A stretch of 64,000 nt of DNA from NCEH01 sp043195125 (GCF_043195125.1 NZ_JBAFWR010000001.1); one strand, 5' to 3'; positions 17,579 to 25,814 are shown, counted from the stretch's first letter. Made by a program: numbers and translations. The notes: generated by a model not told the origin, from the letters alone.

Positions 17579-18283
17579 GTGATCGCAACCCTCGTCGGGC
17601 TCGCACTGGTGACGCTTATCGGCGTCGGCATCCGCCTGATGGTGATGGCGACGATCCAGAAGCGCCGCGAGCGCATGAACCGCCAGATCAACGAACGGTT
17701 GCGGACGCTCATCGCCGCCTACAAGACGCTCGGCGGTTCCTTCACGGGCGATCTGAGTGTCGACCCCACCCATCTGCGAGACCTTCGCCGCCGGGGCGAA
17801 CAGGCGGCCGAGGGGGATTTGGGAGAGGTTCTCGAACCGCTCGCGGGTTCTGAACGCGCCCGACGCGTGCGAGATGCGGTGGAAGCCGCGCTTTCCGACA
17901 TCATCCTTCTTGGCACCGACGAGCAGGTCCGCCTTGCCACAAGCGCGGTGTATGAGCTGGTCTCGGGCCGACCGGTGCATACGCACGATCTGGTCGTCTC
18001 GCTGCGGAACTTCGTGCGGGAAGCGCTGGATCTCGATCCTATTCCGCCGGATTTGGTCATCCCGCGCCAAGGGCCGGCCCGACCCACCGGCACGGGCGGG
18101 AAAGGCAAAGAGCGGGGCGGGGAGGAGGCGCGCCGCGGCGGTGGCGATAAGGGTGGTGGTTTAGGGGCAGGCGGAGGCTTAGGGGCAGGCGGCGGTGTTG
18201 GGCTCGGCATGGGCATGGGCGTTGCCGCCCCTCCGGCGATGAAGGTCGTCAATCGACTTCCGCCCGACGATGACGAGAATTAG
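17579..18283 (+). CDS. Membrane-anchored protein of unknown function with Gly-rich tail
   Basis: A 234-residue protein: one transmembrane helix (about residues 2-25), a basic KRRERMNRQINERLRTLIAA stretch, then a soluble, mostly helical domain to about residue 160, and a disordered Gly-rich/charged tail. No family is recognised with confidence. The GTG start has a poor ribosome site. The frame is open for about 20 codons upstream with coding-like content (LRSIDFSSWES) but lacks ATG/GTG/TTG there, so an unusual start (CTG or ATT after GGAGG near 17537) is possible. The gene is flanked by a terminator upstream. Confidence 0.6.
   Translation: MIATLVGLALVTLIGVGIRLMVMATIQKRRERMNRQINERLRTLIAAYKTLGGSFTGDLSVDPTHLRDLRRRGEQAAEGDLGEVLEPLAGSERARRVRDAVEAALSDIILLGTDEQVRLATSAVYELVSGRPVHTHDLVVSLRNFVREALDLDPIPPDLVIPRQGPARPTGTGGKGKERGGEEARRGGGDKGGGLGAGGGLGAGGGVGLGMGMGVAAPPAMKVVNRLPPDDDEN
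18161..18192 (+). repeat. Two 14-base direct repeats in the Gly-rich tail
   Basis: TTAGGGGCAGGCGG occurs at 18161-18174 and 18179-18192 (18-base period, in frame), encoding repeated LGAGG in the C-terminal tail of the membrane protein. It looks like a recent slippage duplication. Confidence 0.8.
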
Positions 18284-18345
18284 CCCTGGGGCGCAACGGT
18301 CGAGCGGGGAACGGTCGAGCCCGTCTCCCGCCCCGACCATTACGG

Positions 18346-18714
18346 CTATCGCGTCGCGCTGAGAATGCTCGAGATGATGCCGCTGGTGATCCCGGCCAGA
18401 ATATAGCTGTTGCCGTCGCGGACCCAATGATAGCCGCGCGGCGGCTGGCGCAGGCCGTGACGTCGGTAGTCGGAAACGACTTGACCGCGCCCGTGTGGCA
18501 CCCGCCCGCCTTTCTTGCGCCAGGCATAGGAATTGGCTTTCGGCGCGGCCGGCCGGTGATAGCCTGGGCCTGGGTTCACATGCGCTCCCGGTGGCGGGCC
18601 GGGCTGATGATTGCCGGGCTGTCCGTAAGGCGTTTGTGCCTGGGCGAGGGAGGCCATGGCGATGGGCGAGGCTTCAAGCGAGATGGCAGCGAGAATTGCT
18701 ATTCGATTCCGCAT
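18346..18714 (-). CDS. RcnB family periplasmic protein
   Basis: A 122-residue exported protein: signal peptide through about residue 27 (ASLAQAQ), a Pro/Gly/His-rich linker, then the RcnB-family core GGRVPHGRGQVVSDYRRHGL followed by PPRGYHWVRDGNSYILAGI. RcnB of E. coli works in nickel/cobalt homeostasis; most alphaproteobacterial members are uncharacterised, so metal function is only a family hint. About 290 bases without a gene separate it from the protease gene. Confidence 0.8.
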   Translation of the reverse strand: MRNRIAILAAISLEASPIAMASLAQAQTPYGQPGNHQPGPPPGAHVNPGPGYHRPAAPKANSYAWRKKGGRVPHGRGQVVSDYRRHGLRQPPRGYHWVRDGNSYILAGITSGIISSILSATR

Positions 18715-19008
18715 CTAGAACCTTCCGATGTGGGAAAATGCGCCGGCGCAGAGGTGGCGACGCAGCAGGACAACTGTCCCGCATCGGCAGAGGTTCCTAA
18801 TTCCGTAGGGGGAGGGCGGTCGGGACGGCTGAAGGGGCGACGATGCGCACCGGTCTCGGTTCGCCGCCGCTGCTGCCCGCTGGGGGCTGGAAGGGGGGAT
18901 CTGGGGCGCCATGGGGAAGCGGGCCAAGGTTCAACCCGCGTTCACGACCATGGAGGGGGTAGCCATACGATGCGATGGAGGCAATGCACCCTCATCGGCA
19001 TTCATAAC

Positions 19009-19767
19009 TTAATCTGTTTCAAGACATCTCGTAATATTGAAAATAGCGCAGTCATCTATGCTAACCATGTCCATTTCAGTTGGGCTGTATCCATCTAGAT
19101 ATTTCTTATCAGATAGAAATTTTCTATATAATTCACATATCGATTTGGCAGGATTTTCTCCAAGGTCAAATAAATATTCTCCCGAATTTGGGTCGAATAA
19201 ATAATGTCTCTTTTCATCGAAATGATGGCAGCATATGGCGTGAGAAAACCCGACATCAGTATCTCTGATCCCTATCAGCGACCGTGAGTTTGGTTTTATT
19301 AAATTAACAGTTTGTTTTAAGAAGTTTTGCGCAAATTGCCACGAAATTTGATCTTTTGATGGATAATCCGTGTCTAATCCAAAACGCTTCAGCAGGCGTC
19401 GGTATCTGTCCATCGGTGTCAATTTTACGTGCTTTTTCCCTTGAATCATCTCCGTTTTTTCAAATGTGCTCTGCGCATTTACCGCCTGGTAAAAATAGGC
19501 CTGCGATTCTTTCTTTCGTTCGGGAGGAACGAAGGGGTTGGATTTTAGTAATTTTACGCGATTTGCCCCGACCGTCGACGGGCTGTTCAAGCTAAGTTCA
19601 AGCCATTTGCAGCACAGACCGAAGCAAACGCCGCCTATGAAGGGATAGGCGCTCATTTTATCTTCGGCCGACATCGTTTCGAATTTATTCTCCAGGTCGA
19701 TGGCCCAGATCGTCTTCAAAACTTCGATGCGCTGAGCATACGGCGCGAATGAGATTTGCTGAGGCAT
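19009..19767 (-). CDS. YopT/AvrPphB-type (C58) cysteine protease-like protein, probably acquired
   Basis: A 252-residue protein whose conserved blocks fit the C58 papain-fold proteases of type III effectors (YopT, AvrPphB, rhizobial NopT). Cys48 lies in FIGGVCFGLCCKW, His176 in GFSHAICC and Asp192 in YLFDPNSGEYLFD. The Cys-His gap is 128 residues and the His-Asp gap is 16; from memory YopT has about 119 and 16. There is no signal peptide and only a short N-terminal extension. The ATG follows GGAGGAG. Two 60-base lines I counted inside the gene have 38% and 42% G+C, far below the neighbourhood, and rare A/T-ending codons are common. It ends toward the RcnB gene and its start faces the 3' end of a tRNA. 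No secretion genes, chaperone or integrase are visible. The catalytic assignment is firm by motif; an effector role is inference. Confidence 0.8.
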   Translation of the reverse strand: MPQQISFAPYAQRIEVLKTIWAIDLENKFETMSAEDKMSAYPFIGGVCFGLCCKWLELSLNSPSTVGANRVKLLKSNPFVPPERKKESQAYFYQAVNAQSTFEKTEMIQGKKHVKLTPMDRYRRLLKRFGLDTDYPSKDQISWQFAQNFLKQTVNLIKPNSRSLIGIRDTDVGFSHAICCHHFDEKRHYLFDPNSGEYLFDLGENPAKSICELYRKFLSDKKYLDGYSPTEMDMVSIDDCAIFNITRCLETD

Positions 19768-19994
19768 TCGAGTCTCCTCCGCCGGCAGGCCCTGGAGTTA
19801 ACCGCTTACCTCATTGCAGGCATGTGACGTGTGGAACTGAGGCGCTGGGCCGCAATCGCATTTATTTAAGAATGCCCAATTCTCACCGAATCTTTCGATG
19901 CGTGGGAACCGGCGCTCGTTCGGATCTTGCTCGCCGAACCTGTTCCACTGCGCCAGACGTTCCGATCCGCGCACATAAGCAGGGGCATTGGAAT

Positions 19995-20070
19995 TGGTGG
20001 GCCCGGCAGGACTCGAACCTGCAACCAGACCGTTATGAGCGGTCAGCTCTAACCGTTGAGCTACAGGCCC
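19995..20070 (-). tRNA. tRNA with CAU anticodon, probably tRNA-Ile2 (lysidine type)
   Basis: A complete cloverleaf on the minus strand: acceptor GGGCCTG/CGGGCCC, D stem GCTC/GAGC with an 8-base loop, anticodon stem GACCG/CGGTC with loop CTCATAA, T stem GCAGG/CCTGC with TTCGAGT, discriminator A and encoded CCA. The anticodon CAU (complement of 20035-20037) fits Ile2 or elongator Met; the short D loop and the acceptor stem look more like the Ile2 type whose C34 is modified by TilS. Initiator Met is excluded by the paired first base. A tRNA search tool plus Ile2 model would settle the identity. Confidence 0.9.
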
Positions 20071-20186
20071 CCCGCAACGTCCTACCAATCCCTAGCCGTG
20101 TGAACAACCGGCATAAGCGCGCCTTCGCCCCATTGGCGCCGCCTTCCCACAGTGGTGTGTGGGACACACACCCAGCGGAGCGTCCC

Positions 20187-20921
20187 ATGTCTTTTCCCGT
20201 GTTCCGGCGCAGCGCCCTTTGCGGCGGTCTTCTCGCCCTGGCCCTCTCCGCATCCCTCGGCACCGTCAGCGCACGCGCGGAAGACCTGTCGCGCGCAACC
20301 CTCACCGTCATAGGCCAGGGCGAGGCGAGCGCCACGCCGGATATGGCGAGCCTCTCCACCGGCGTGCTCACCGTGGGCAAGACCGCCGACGAAGCCCTTT
20401 CCAGCAATTCGAAGAGCGTGGCCGATGTGATCGCGGCCATCCAGGCCGCCGGCGTCGAACCGAAGGATCTTGTCACCTCGGGCTTCTCGATCCAGCCGCA
20501 ATATGTCTATCCCCAGCAGGGCCAGCGCGAGGCGCCGCGCCTGACCGGCTATGAGGTGCGCAACACGGTGAACGTGAAGGTGCGCGACCTCTCCAAGCTC
20601 GGCGGACTTTTGGACAAGCTGGTGCAGGCGGGCGCCAATCAGGCCAGCGGCCTCAGCTTCTCGCTCCAGGACCCGAGCGCCATCGAGCAGCAGGCGCGCC
20701 TGGCGGCGGTCGAGGACGCGAAGACCCAGGCACAGAGCCTCGCCGAGGCGGCGGGCCTGCGCCTCGTGCGCATCCGCCGCATCAGTCCGACGCACGATAT
20801 GGGCGCGGTCGCGCCGGCGCCTATGATGATGAAGGCTGATGCGCGCGCGGTTCCCGTCCAGGCCGGAGAGACCACGGCCCGTGCCCAGGTGACCATCGTC
20901 TATGAGGTCGAGCCGCGCTGA
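20187..20921 (+). CDS. SIMPL domain (DUF541) periplasmic protein
   Basis: A 244-residue exported protein with signal peptide ending SARA-ED. The body matches the SIMPL/BP26/YggE family: ATLTVIGQGEASATPDMASL at the start of the mature chain, the central GYEVRNTVNVKVRDLSKLGG, and the late AVEDAKTQAQSLAEAAGL. Members form periplasmic oligomers; function is unsettled (oxidative stress in YggE). The ATG at 20187 is chosen because the frame upstream runs through the tRNA gene. Its stop is 6 bases from the convergent lipid-kinase gene. Confidence 0.9.
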   Translation: MSFPVFRRSALCGGLLALALSASLGTVSARAEDLSRATLTVIGQGEASATPDMASLSTGVLTVGKTADEALSSNSKSVADVIAAIQAAGVEPKDLVTSGFSIQPQYVYPQQGQREAPRLTGYEVRNTVNVKVRDLSKLGGLLDKLVQAGANQASGLSFSLQDPSAIEQQARLAAVEDAKTQAQSLAEAAGLRLVRIRRISPTHDMGAVAPAPMMMKADARAVPVQAGETTARAQVTIVYEVEPR

Positions 20922-20927
20922 ACGGGT

Positions 20928-21857
20928 TCAGGTGATGTCGTCGCGCTGGGCTTTCGCGGCCCGCTGCACGGAACTCGGCGGCAGCAGAAGGGTGAGCGCC
21001 TCCGGCATGATGCGATAGTGCAGGGGCATGGTCTCGCGGGTGATCTCGCCGTCGGTGGCCACCCAGGCGCGCCGGCGGCGCGGGGCGTGGATGGTCAGCG
21101 CCTTGGCCCGGAAGGAGTGGATGCCGGGATTGTTGCGCCAGGAATCCACCAGCAGATCCGCGCCCACGCGGATCTTGGCCAGCGCGCCGCGCTCCTCGGC
21201 GATGTGGATTTCCAATTCCCCGCCATCGAGGCGCGAGCGGTGCCAGCCCGGCGCGTCGAAGGCATTGTTCGTCACCAGCGCCGCATAGGCATCGATGGGC
21301 TCGCGCCGGCCCTCGATTTCGATTTCCAGTGAAAGCCGGCCCGAGCGGGTGAGCGCCTTGCCGAGCGCCATGAGCCAGCCGACGATGCGCCCGCGCGAAT
21401 CGCGCACCGCCTCGCGCGCCAGCGCCATCTGGGAAAAGAAGCCGACGCCGGAGACGCCGTGGAAGGCCCGGCCGTTCAGGGTCGCCACGTCCACCCGCAT
21501 GGGTTCGGCTTCACGCAGGCCCTGGAGCGCGCCCGGCAGGTCGCGCGGCAGGCCGATGTCGTGGGCCAGAAGGTTCATGGTGCCGAGCGGCAGCACGCCG
21601 AGCGCGGTTTCGGTGTCGGCAAGCACGGAGGCCGCGTAGCTCAGCGTGCCGTCCCCGGCGCCGACCACCACCGCATCATAGCCCTTGCGGCGCGCGGAGC
21701 GGATCGCCTCGATCATCTCCTCGCCCTGCAGCACCACCACGTCCACTTCTTTTCCCGGCTCGGTCAGGGCTTCATCCACCTCCTTGCGGAGGCGCTCGGC
21801 GCCCAGATCCTGCACGGTGCCGGCTTTTGCATTGAGTACGACCAGGGTTCGCCCCAT
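20928..21857 (-). CDS. Diacylglycerol/sphingosine kinase-like lipid kinase
   Basis: A 309-residue protein of the DAGK catalytic family (YegS-like). It opens RTLVVLNAKAGT, followed by VVVGAGDGTLSYAAS, a variant of the GGDGT nucleotide motif, and GVLPLGTMNLLAHDIGLP. These soluble enzymes phosphorylate lipid hydroxyls using ATP; the substrate here is unknown. The ATG at 21857 follows GGAG by about 8 bases. Confidence 0.87.
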   Translation of the reverse strand: MGRTLVVLNAKAGTVQDLGAERLRKEVDEALTEPGKEVDVVVLQGEEMIEAIRSARRKGYDAVVVGAGDGTLSYAASVLADTETALGVLPLGTMNLLAHDIGLPRDLPGALQGLREAEPMRVDVATLNGRAFHGVSGVGFFSQMALAREAVRDSRGRIVGWLMALGKALTRSGRLSLEIEIEGRREPIDAYAALVTNNAFDAPGWHRSRLDGGELEIHIAEERGALAKIRVGADLLVDSWRNNPGIHSFRAKALTIHAPRRRRAWVATDGEITRETMPLHYRIMPEALTLLLPPSSVQRAAKAQRDDIT

Positions 21858-21931
21858 CTTTTGACTCCGAGTGCCGCAGGGATGAAAACCGTGGGCGTGT
21901 GGCTTGGTTATGGGCGATAAGGATTGCGCGA

Positions 21932-22333
21932 ATGGCAAACATTGAGGGAACGCAGGCGCGGCCGTGGATATTTCGTTTGCGCGCCGGCCTTCTGCTGCTG
22001 GTGGCTTTGGTGTTCTTCTGCATATCCGGCGGAAATTTCGTCGCGCGCCAGTTCGGACTTAACTGGGTTTGGGCCCTCGGGCTGGCATTCGTGTTCGCTC
22101 TTCTGGTGGGCTACGGCGTGTCGCGCCTGACGCGCGCCATGTACCTGTCCGGTGCCGCCGTCCTGACCTTGCTGACCACATATCTTGCCTACGACTTTCT
22201 GCGGAACGCGGTCGGCTGGTCGCAGACGACCTCGCTCATTCTGGCCGCCGTGCCGTTCGTGCTGATGGGCGCCGCCTTCTGGGATTTCCGCCGGTTGAAG
22301 GAGGAAATTCGCCAATGGGCGGATGCGCGCTGA
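21932..22333 (+). CDS. Four-helix integral membrane protein, unknown
   Basis: A 133-residue hydrophobic protein with about four transmembrane segments (starting near residues 14, 41, 66 and 92) and a charged C-terminal tail (FRRLKEEIRQWADAR). The ATG at 21932 follows AAGGA by 8 bases. No family is recognised. It is divergent from the lipid kinase and followed 73 bases later by a DUF1328 protein. Confidence 0.7.
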   Translation: MANIEGTQARPWIFRLRAGLLLLVALVFFCISGGNFVARQFGLNWVWALGLAFVFALLVGYGVSRLTRAMYLSGAAVLTLLTTYLAYDFLRNAVGWSQTTSLILAAVPFVLMGAAFWDFRRLKEEIRQWADAR

Positions 22334-22406
22334 CCTGAGCGCGGTAGGGGAACGAAAGCATTGCCTTGGTGGTTCCACGGCGGAAACCCTTCTGTGGAGT
22401 GTGGCA

Positions 22407-22613
22407 ATGCTGAAATACGCCATCATCTTCCTCGTGATTTCCATGATCGCGGGGGCGATGGGATTCTTCAACGTGTCTGCGGTCGCGCGCCGCATTTCCT
22501 TTGTCCTGTTCGGGATTTTCATCGCATTGGCGGCGCTGGTGCTTCTGTTCTTTGTGCTGCTCGGTCATGCAACCGGCTCGGCGTCGCTTCTCTCTTCCGT
22601 TGTGTTTACCTAG
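22407..22613 (+). CDS. DUF1328 (YtjA-like) small membrane protein
   Basis: A 68-residue protein with two helices: LKYAIIFLVISMIAGAMGF, a conserved FFNVSAVARRISFVLFGIF turn, and ALVLLFFVLLGHATG. This is the DUF1328 signature. Members are tiny stress-associated inner-membrane proteins without a defined role. It starts at the ATG after TGTGGAGTG. Confidence 0.87.
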   Translation: MLKYAIIFLVISMIAGAMGFFNVSAVARRISFVLFGIFIALAALVLLFFVLLGHATGSASLLSSVVFT

Positions 22614-22777
22614 CGTCATGTGTGGCGCCGCGCGCGCATGTCAAGGGTGTGCGACGCCAATCGGTGTGCGGTGCGGCAGGAAGCGACGTTTTGGGAGTTG
22701 AGCCGATCGCTCCGGCGCAATAGCCTCTACTGGATGAAGCCGGACAACGGCTTCGCGGGGTCTTCCAGAGGAGAATA

Positions 22778-23887
22778 ATGATGCGTCGCCTTGCCCTCGC
22801 CGCGGCGTTCGGGATGGTCGCCTTCGGCGCCATGCCAGCGCTGGCACAACAGAAGGTGGTGAACGTCTATAATTGGTCGGATTATATCGACGAATCGGTC
22901 TTGGAGGATTTCACCAAGGAGACCGGCATCAAGGTTCGCTACGACGTTTTCGACAGCAACGAGGTTCTGGAGACCAAGCTCCTGGCCGGCAAGACCGGCT
23001 ATGACGTGGTGGTGCCGAGCGGCTCGTTCCTTCAGCGCCAGATCACCGCGGGTGTGTTCCAGAAGCTGGACAAGTCCAAGCTGCCGAACCTGCAATATGC
23101 CTGGCCGGAAATCACCAAGCGCCTGGCTGTCTATGATCCCGGCAATGATTATGCCGTGAACTATATGTGGGGCACCACGGGCATCGGCTATAATGTGGAC
23201 ATGGTGAAGCAGCGGCTCGGCGACATTCCGCTGAACACCTGGGACATCGTGTTCAAGCCGGAAAACCTCTCCAAGCTGAAGGATTGCGGCGTCTATTTCC
23301 TCGATGGCCCGGAGGAGGTCATTCCCTCCGCTCTGCGCTATCTCGGCATGGATCCCAATTCCAAGAATCCGGACGATATCGCCAAGGCCGGCGATTTGCT
23401 GATGACGGTGCGCCCGTTCATCCGCAAGTTTGATTCCTCTGGCTATATCAACGCGCTGGCGCGCGGTGACATCTGCATCGCGGTGGGCTGGTCGGGCGAC
23501 GTGTTCCAGGCCAAGACCCGCGCCGCGGAAGCCGCAAAGAAGACCAAGAAGAAGCCGGTCGAGATCGCCTATGCGATTCCCAAGCAGGGCGCGCTGATGT
23601 GGTTCGACAATTTCGCCATCCCCAAGGACGCGAAGAATGTGTATGAGGCTCACACCTTCATCAATTACATGATGCGTCCGGAAGTTGCCGCGAAGAACTC
23701 GAACTATATCTCCTACGCCAACGGAAACCTGGCATCGCAGAAGTTCATCGACAAGGCGATCCTGGACAATCCCTCGATCTACCCGGACCAGGCGACCTTC
23801 GACCTGCTGTTCACCGTCACCACCTATCCGATGGATATCCAGCGCGTGGTGACCAAGACCTGGACCAAGTTCAAGCGCGGCAAGTGA
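22778..23887 (+). CDS. Polyamine ABC transporter periplasmic binding protein (PotF-like)
   Basis: A 369-residue solute-binding protein with signal peptide (AAAFGMVAFGAMPALA-QQ). The mature N-terminus VVNVYNWSDYIDESVLEDF and the block GYDVVVPSGSFLQRQI are typical of PotD/PotF proteins, as is MWFDNFAIPKDAKN later. It should bind putrescine or a related polyamine. The ATG follows GAGGAG by 4-7 bases; ATG 22781 is an alternative. No permease or ATPase gene is next to it, so it is either an orphan receptor or its transporter is elsewhere. Confidence 0.92.
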   Translation: MMRRLALAAAFGMVAFGAMPALAQQKVVNVYNWSDYIDESVLEDFTKETGIKVRYDVFDSNEVLETKLLAGKTGYDVVVPSGSFLQRQITAGVFQKLDKSKLPNLQYAWPEITKRLAVYDPGNDYAVNYMWGTTGIGYNVDMVKQRLGDIPLNTWDIVFKPENLSKLKDCGVYFLDGPEEVIPSALRYLGMDPNSKNPDDIAKAGDLLMTVRPFIRKFDSSGYINALARGDICIAVGWSGDVFQAKTRAAEAAKKTKKKPVEIAYAIPKQGALMWFDNFAIPKDAKNVYEAHTFINYMMRPEVAAKNSNYISYANGNLASQKFIDKAILDNPSIYPDQATFDLLFTVTTYPMDIQRVVTKTWTKFKRGK

Positions 23888-23918
23888 GCCCCAAGGGGCT
23901 CCCCGTCTGAAGCCAATG

Positions 23919-23955
23919 GCGCCCCGCGACTCGTGCGCGGGGCGCTTTTCTTTTG
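23919..23955 (+). terminator. Strong intrinsic terminator after the polyamine-binding protein
   Basis: GCGCCCCGCG (23919-23928) pairs perfectly with CGCGGGGCGC (23936-23945) and is followed by TTTTCTTTT. It ends the transcript of the binding protein just before the convergent acyl-CoA synthetase gene. Confidence 0.92.
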
Positions 23956-23960
23956 CTCGG

Positions 23961-24002
23961 CCTCAGCCGTGCGCCCTCAGCCGTGCGCCCTCAGCCGCGC
24001 GC
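23961..24002. repeat. Three tandem 14-base units at the 3' end of the acyl-CoA synthetase gene
   Basis: CCTCAGCCGTGCGC at 23961-23974 and 23975-23988, and CCTCAGCCGCGCGC at 23989-24002. The third copy contains the synthetase stop codon (complement of 23991-23993), so the other two lie in its 3' untranslated end. Probable replication slippage. Confidence 0.85.
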
Positions 24003-25607
24003 GCGCAGTTCGCGCCGCAGGATCTTGCCGGTGGCGGTCATGGGCAGGGCATCGGTGAAAGCGACGTGGCGCGGATATTCATGCGCGGAAAGCCGCTCGC
24101 GCACATGGCGCTGGATGTCCGCCACCAGAGCCTCGCTGCCGGCATGGCCGTCGTTGAGCACGATCCAGGCCTTCACGGCCTCGGTGCGCACGGCGTCCGG
24201 CACGCCCACCACCGCGACGAAGGCGACGGCGGGGTGGCGCAGGATGCAATCCTCGATCTCGCCCGGTCCGATGCGATAGCCGGCGGAGGTGATGACATCG
24301 TCCGAGCGGCCGACATACCAGAGATAGCCCTCCTCATCCTGGCGCCCCATGTCGCCGGTGAGCAGGAAGTCGCCCGCGTATTTTTCCGCCGTGGCTTTCG
24401 GATTGTTGAAATATTCCAGCATCATCACCGGATCGCCCCGGCGCACCGCCACATGGCCTTCCGTGCCCGCGGGCAGGACAGTGCCGGCATCGTCGACGAT
24501 CTGGACATCATGGCCGGGGATCGGCTTGCCCATGGCGCCGGGGCGGATGGGGAAGAAATTGGAATTGGACCCGACCACCAGATTGCATTCGGTCTGGCCG
24601 TAGATCTCCCGCGCCTCGACGCCCAGGCGCTCCTGCACGAAGTCGCCAAGCTCCGCGCCCAGCGTCTCGCCGCCGGTGAGCAATGAGCGCAGGTTCAGGC
24701 CCGCCGGGCGGCGCACATCGGCATGCCGCAGCAGTTTCAGCGCGGTTGGCGGCAGGAAGACGTTGCGCACCTTGTGGTCCGCCATCAGCGCCATGGCCGC
24801 ATCCGGATCGAACTTCTTCGCCCGATAGGCGAGCACGGGCACGCCCAGATAAAGGCTCGGGAACAGCACGTCGAACAAGCCGCCGATCCAGGCCCAGTCC
24901 GCCGGCGTCCAATGCAGGTCGCCGGGCTGAGGCATGTATTGGTGGACGAATTCGATGCAGGGCAGATGCCCCAGCAGCACGCGATGCCCGTGCAGCGCGC
25001 CCTTGGGATTTCCCGTCGTGCCCGAGGTGAAGATGATGATGCCGGGATCGTCCGGCCCGGTATCCACCGGGGCGAAGCGATCCGAGGCGCGGGCGAGCGC
25101 ATCGTCGAAGGAGAGGCTCGCCGCATCGCCCTTGTCCGGGCCGATGACGAAGACATGGGTGAGGGCCGGAAGCCGGTCGCGGATGCGCTGGAGCTTGGCG
25201 AGGCCGGCCAGATCCGTCACCAGCACCTTGGCGCCGGAGGCGTTGAGGCGGAATTCCAGCGCCTCGTCGCCGAACAAGGTGAACAGCGGCACTGAGACCA
25301 TGCCCGCCTTGAACGCGGCGATATGGGCGATGGCGGTTTCCGGCGCCTGCGGCAGGAACACCGCGGCCCGGTCCATGCGCGCGAGCCCGCAGGCTATCAG
25401 AACATTGGCGAAGCGATTGGTGAGGGCGGCGAGATCCTCGAAGGAATAGCGCGTCACCGCGCCGGTTTCCTCCACGAAGATCAGCGCCGGCTTGTTCGCG
25501 CCCGTGGCGTGTGCGTCCGCGCAGGCGACGCCCATATTGAAGCGCGCCGGAATCTCCCAGCGGAATTGACGCACGAGGGCATCATAGGTCGAGGCCGGGC
25601 GCAGCAT
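23991..25607 (-). CDS. AMP-forming acyl-CoA synthetase
   Basis: A 538-residue ANL-family ligase that activates a short or medium acyl acid as acyl-AMP and then acyl-CoA. Motifs: IIFTSGTTGNPKGALHGHR (P-loop), REIYGQTECNLV and LTGDMGRQDEEGYLWYVGRS, with a C-terminal TGKILRRELR lysine loop. It is closer to acetyl/propionyl- or benzoate-type acyl-CoA synthetases than to long-chain ones, but the substrate cannot be read from the sequence. It is monocistronic as far as visible. Confidence 0.92.
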   Translation of the reverse strand: MLRPASTYDALVRQFRWEIPARFNMGVACADAHATGANKPALIFVEETGAVTRYSFEDLAALTNRFANVLIACGLARMDRAAVFLPQAPETAIAHIAAFKAGMVSVPLFTLFGDEALEFRLNASGAKVLVTDLAGLAKLQRIRDRLPALTHVFVIGPDKGDAASLSFDDALARASDRFAPVDTGPDDPGIIIFTSGTTGNPKGALHGHRVLLGHLPCIEFVHQYMPQPGDLHWTPADWAWIGGLFDVLFPSLYLGVPVLAYRAKKFDPDAAMALMADHKVRNVFLPPTALKLLRHADVRRPAGLNLRSLLTGGETLGAELGDFVQERLGVEAREIYGQTECNLVVGSNSNFFPIRPGAMGKPIPGHDVQIVDDAGTVLPAGTEGHVAVRRGDPVMMLEYFNNPKATAEKYAGDFLLTGDMGRQDEEGYLWYVGRSDDVITSAGYRIGPGEIEDCILRHPAVAFVAVVGVPDAVRTEAVKAWIVLNDGHAGSEALVADIQRHVRERLSAHEYPRHVAFTDALPMTATGKILRRELRARG

Positions 25608-25760
25608 GATGTTTCCTCCCGCCGGTTTTCCGCTTTCTCTTCAAGAGGAGCGACCCGGGCTTTTATGGAAACGATCGAACGTTTTTTAATGTCGACGTCA
25701 AGATGGATGGAAGCCCTAGCGCCGGCTCCTCATCCCTCCCGAAGGAAAGAGTTCCCCGTT

Positions 25761-25814
25761 CCCTCACCTCTCCCCGCCGGGGAGAGGTCGGCCGCAAAGC
25801 GGCCGGGTGAGGGG
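25761..25814. repeat. Cloverleaf-like intergenic palindromic element
   Basis: Outer arms CCCTCAC/GTGAGGG enclose two hairpins: ACCTCTCCCC (25766-25775) with GGGGAGAGGT (25779-25788), and CGGCCGC (25789-25795) with GCGGCCG (25799-25805). This is a REP/RIME-like element of the type scattered through Hyphomicrobiales intergenic DNA. It lies just after rpe. Confidence 0.8.

Noticed and set aside
18715..19008. Possible attachment-site copy of the tRNA 3' end flanking the protease gene
   Set aside because: I compared the tRNA 3' sequence with this stretch and saw no matching direct repeat.
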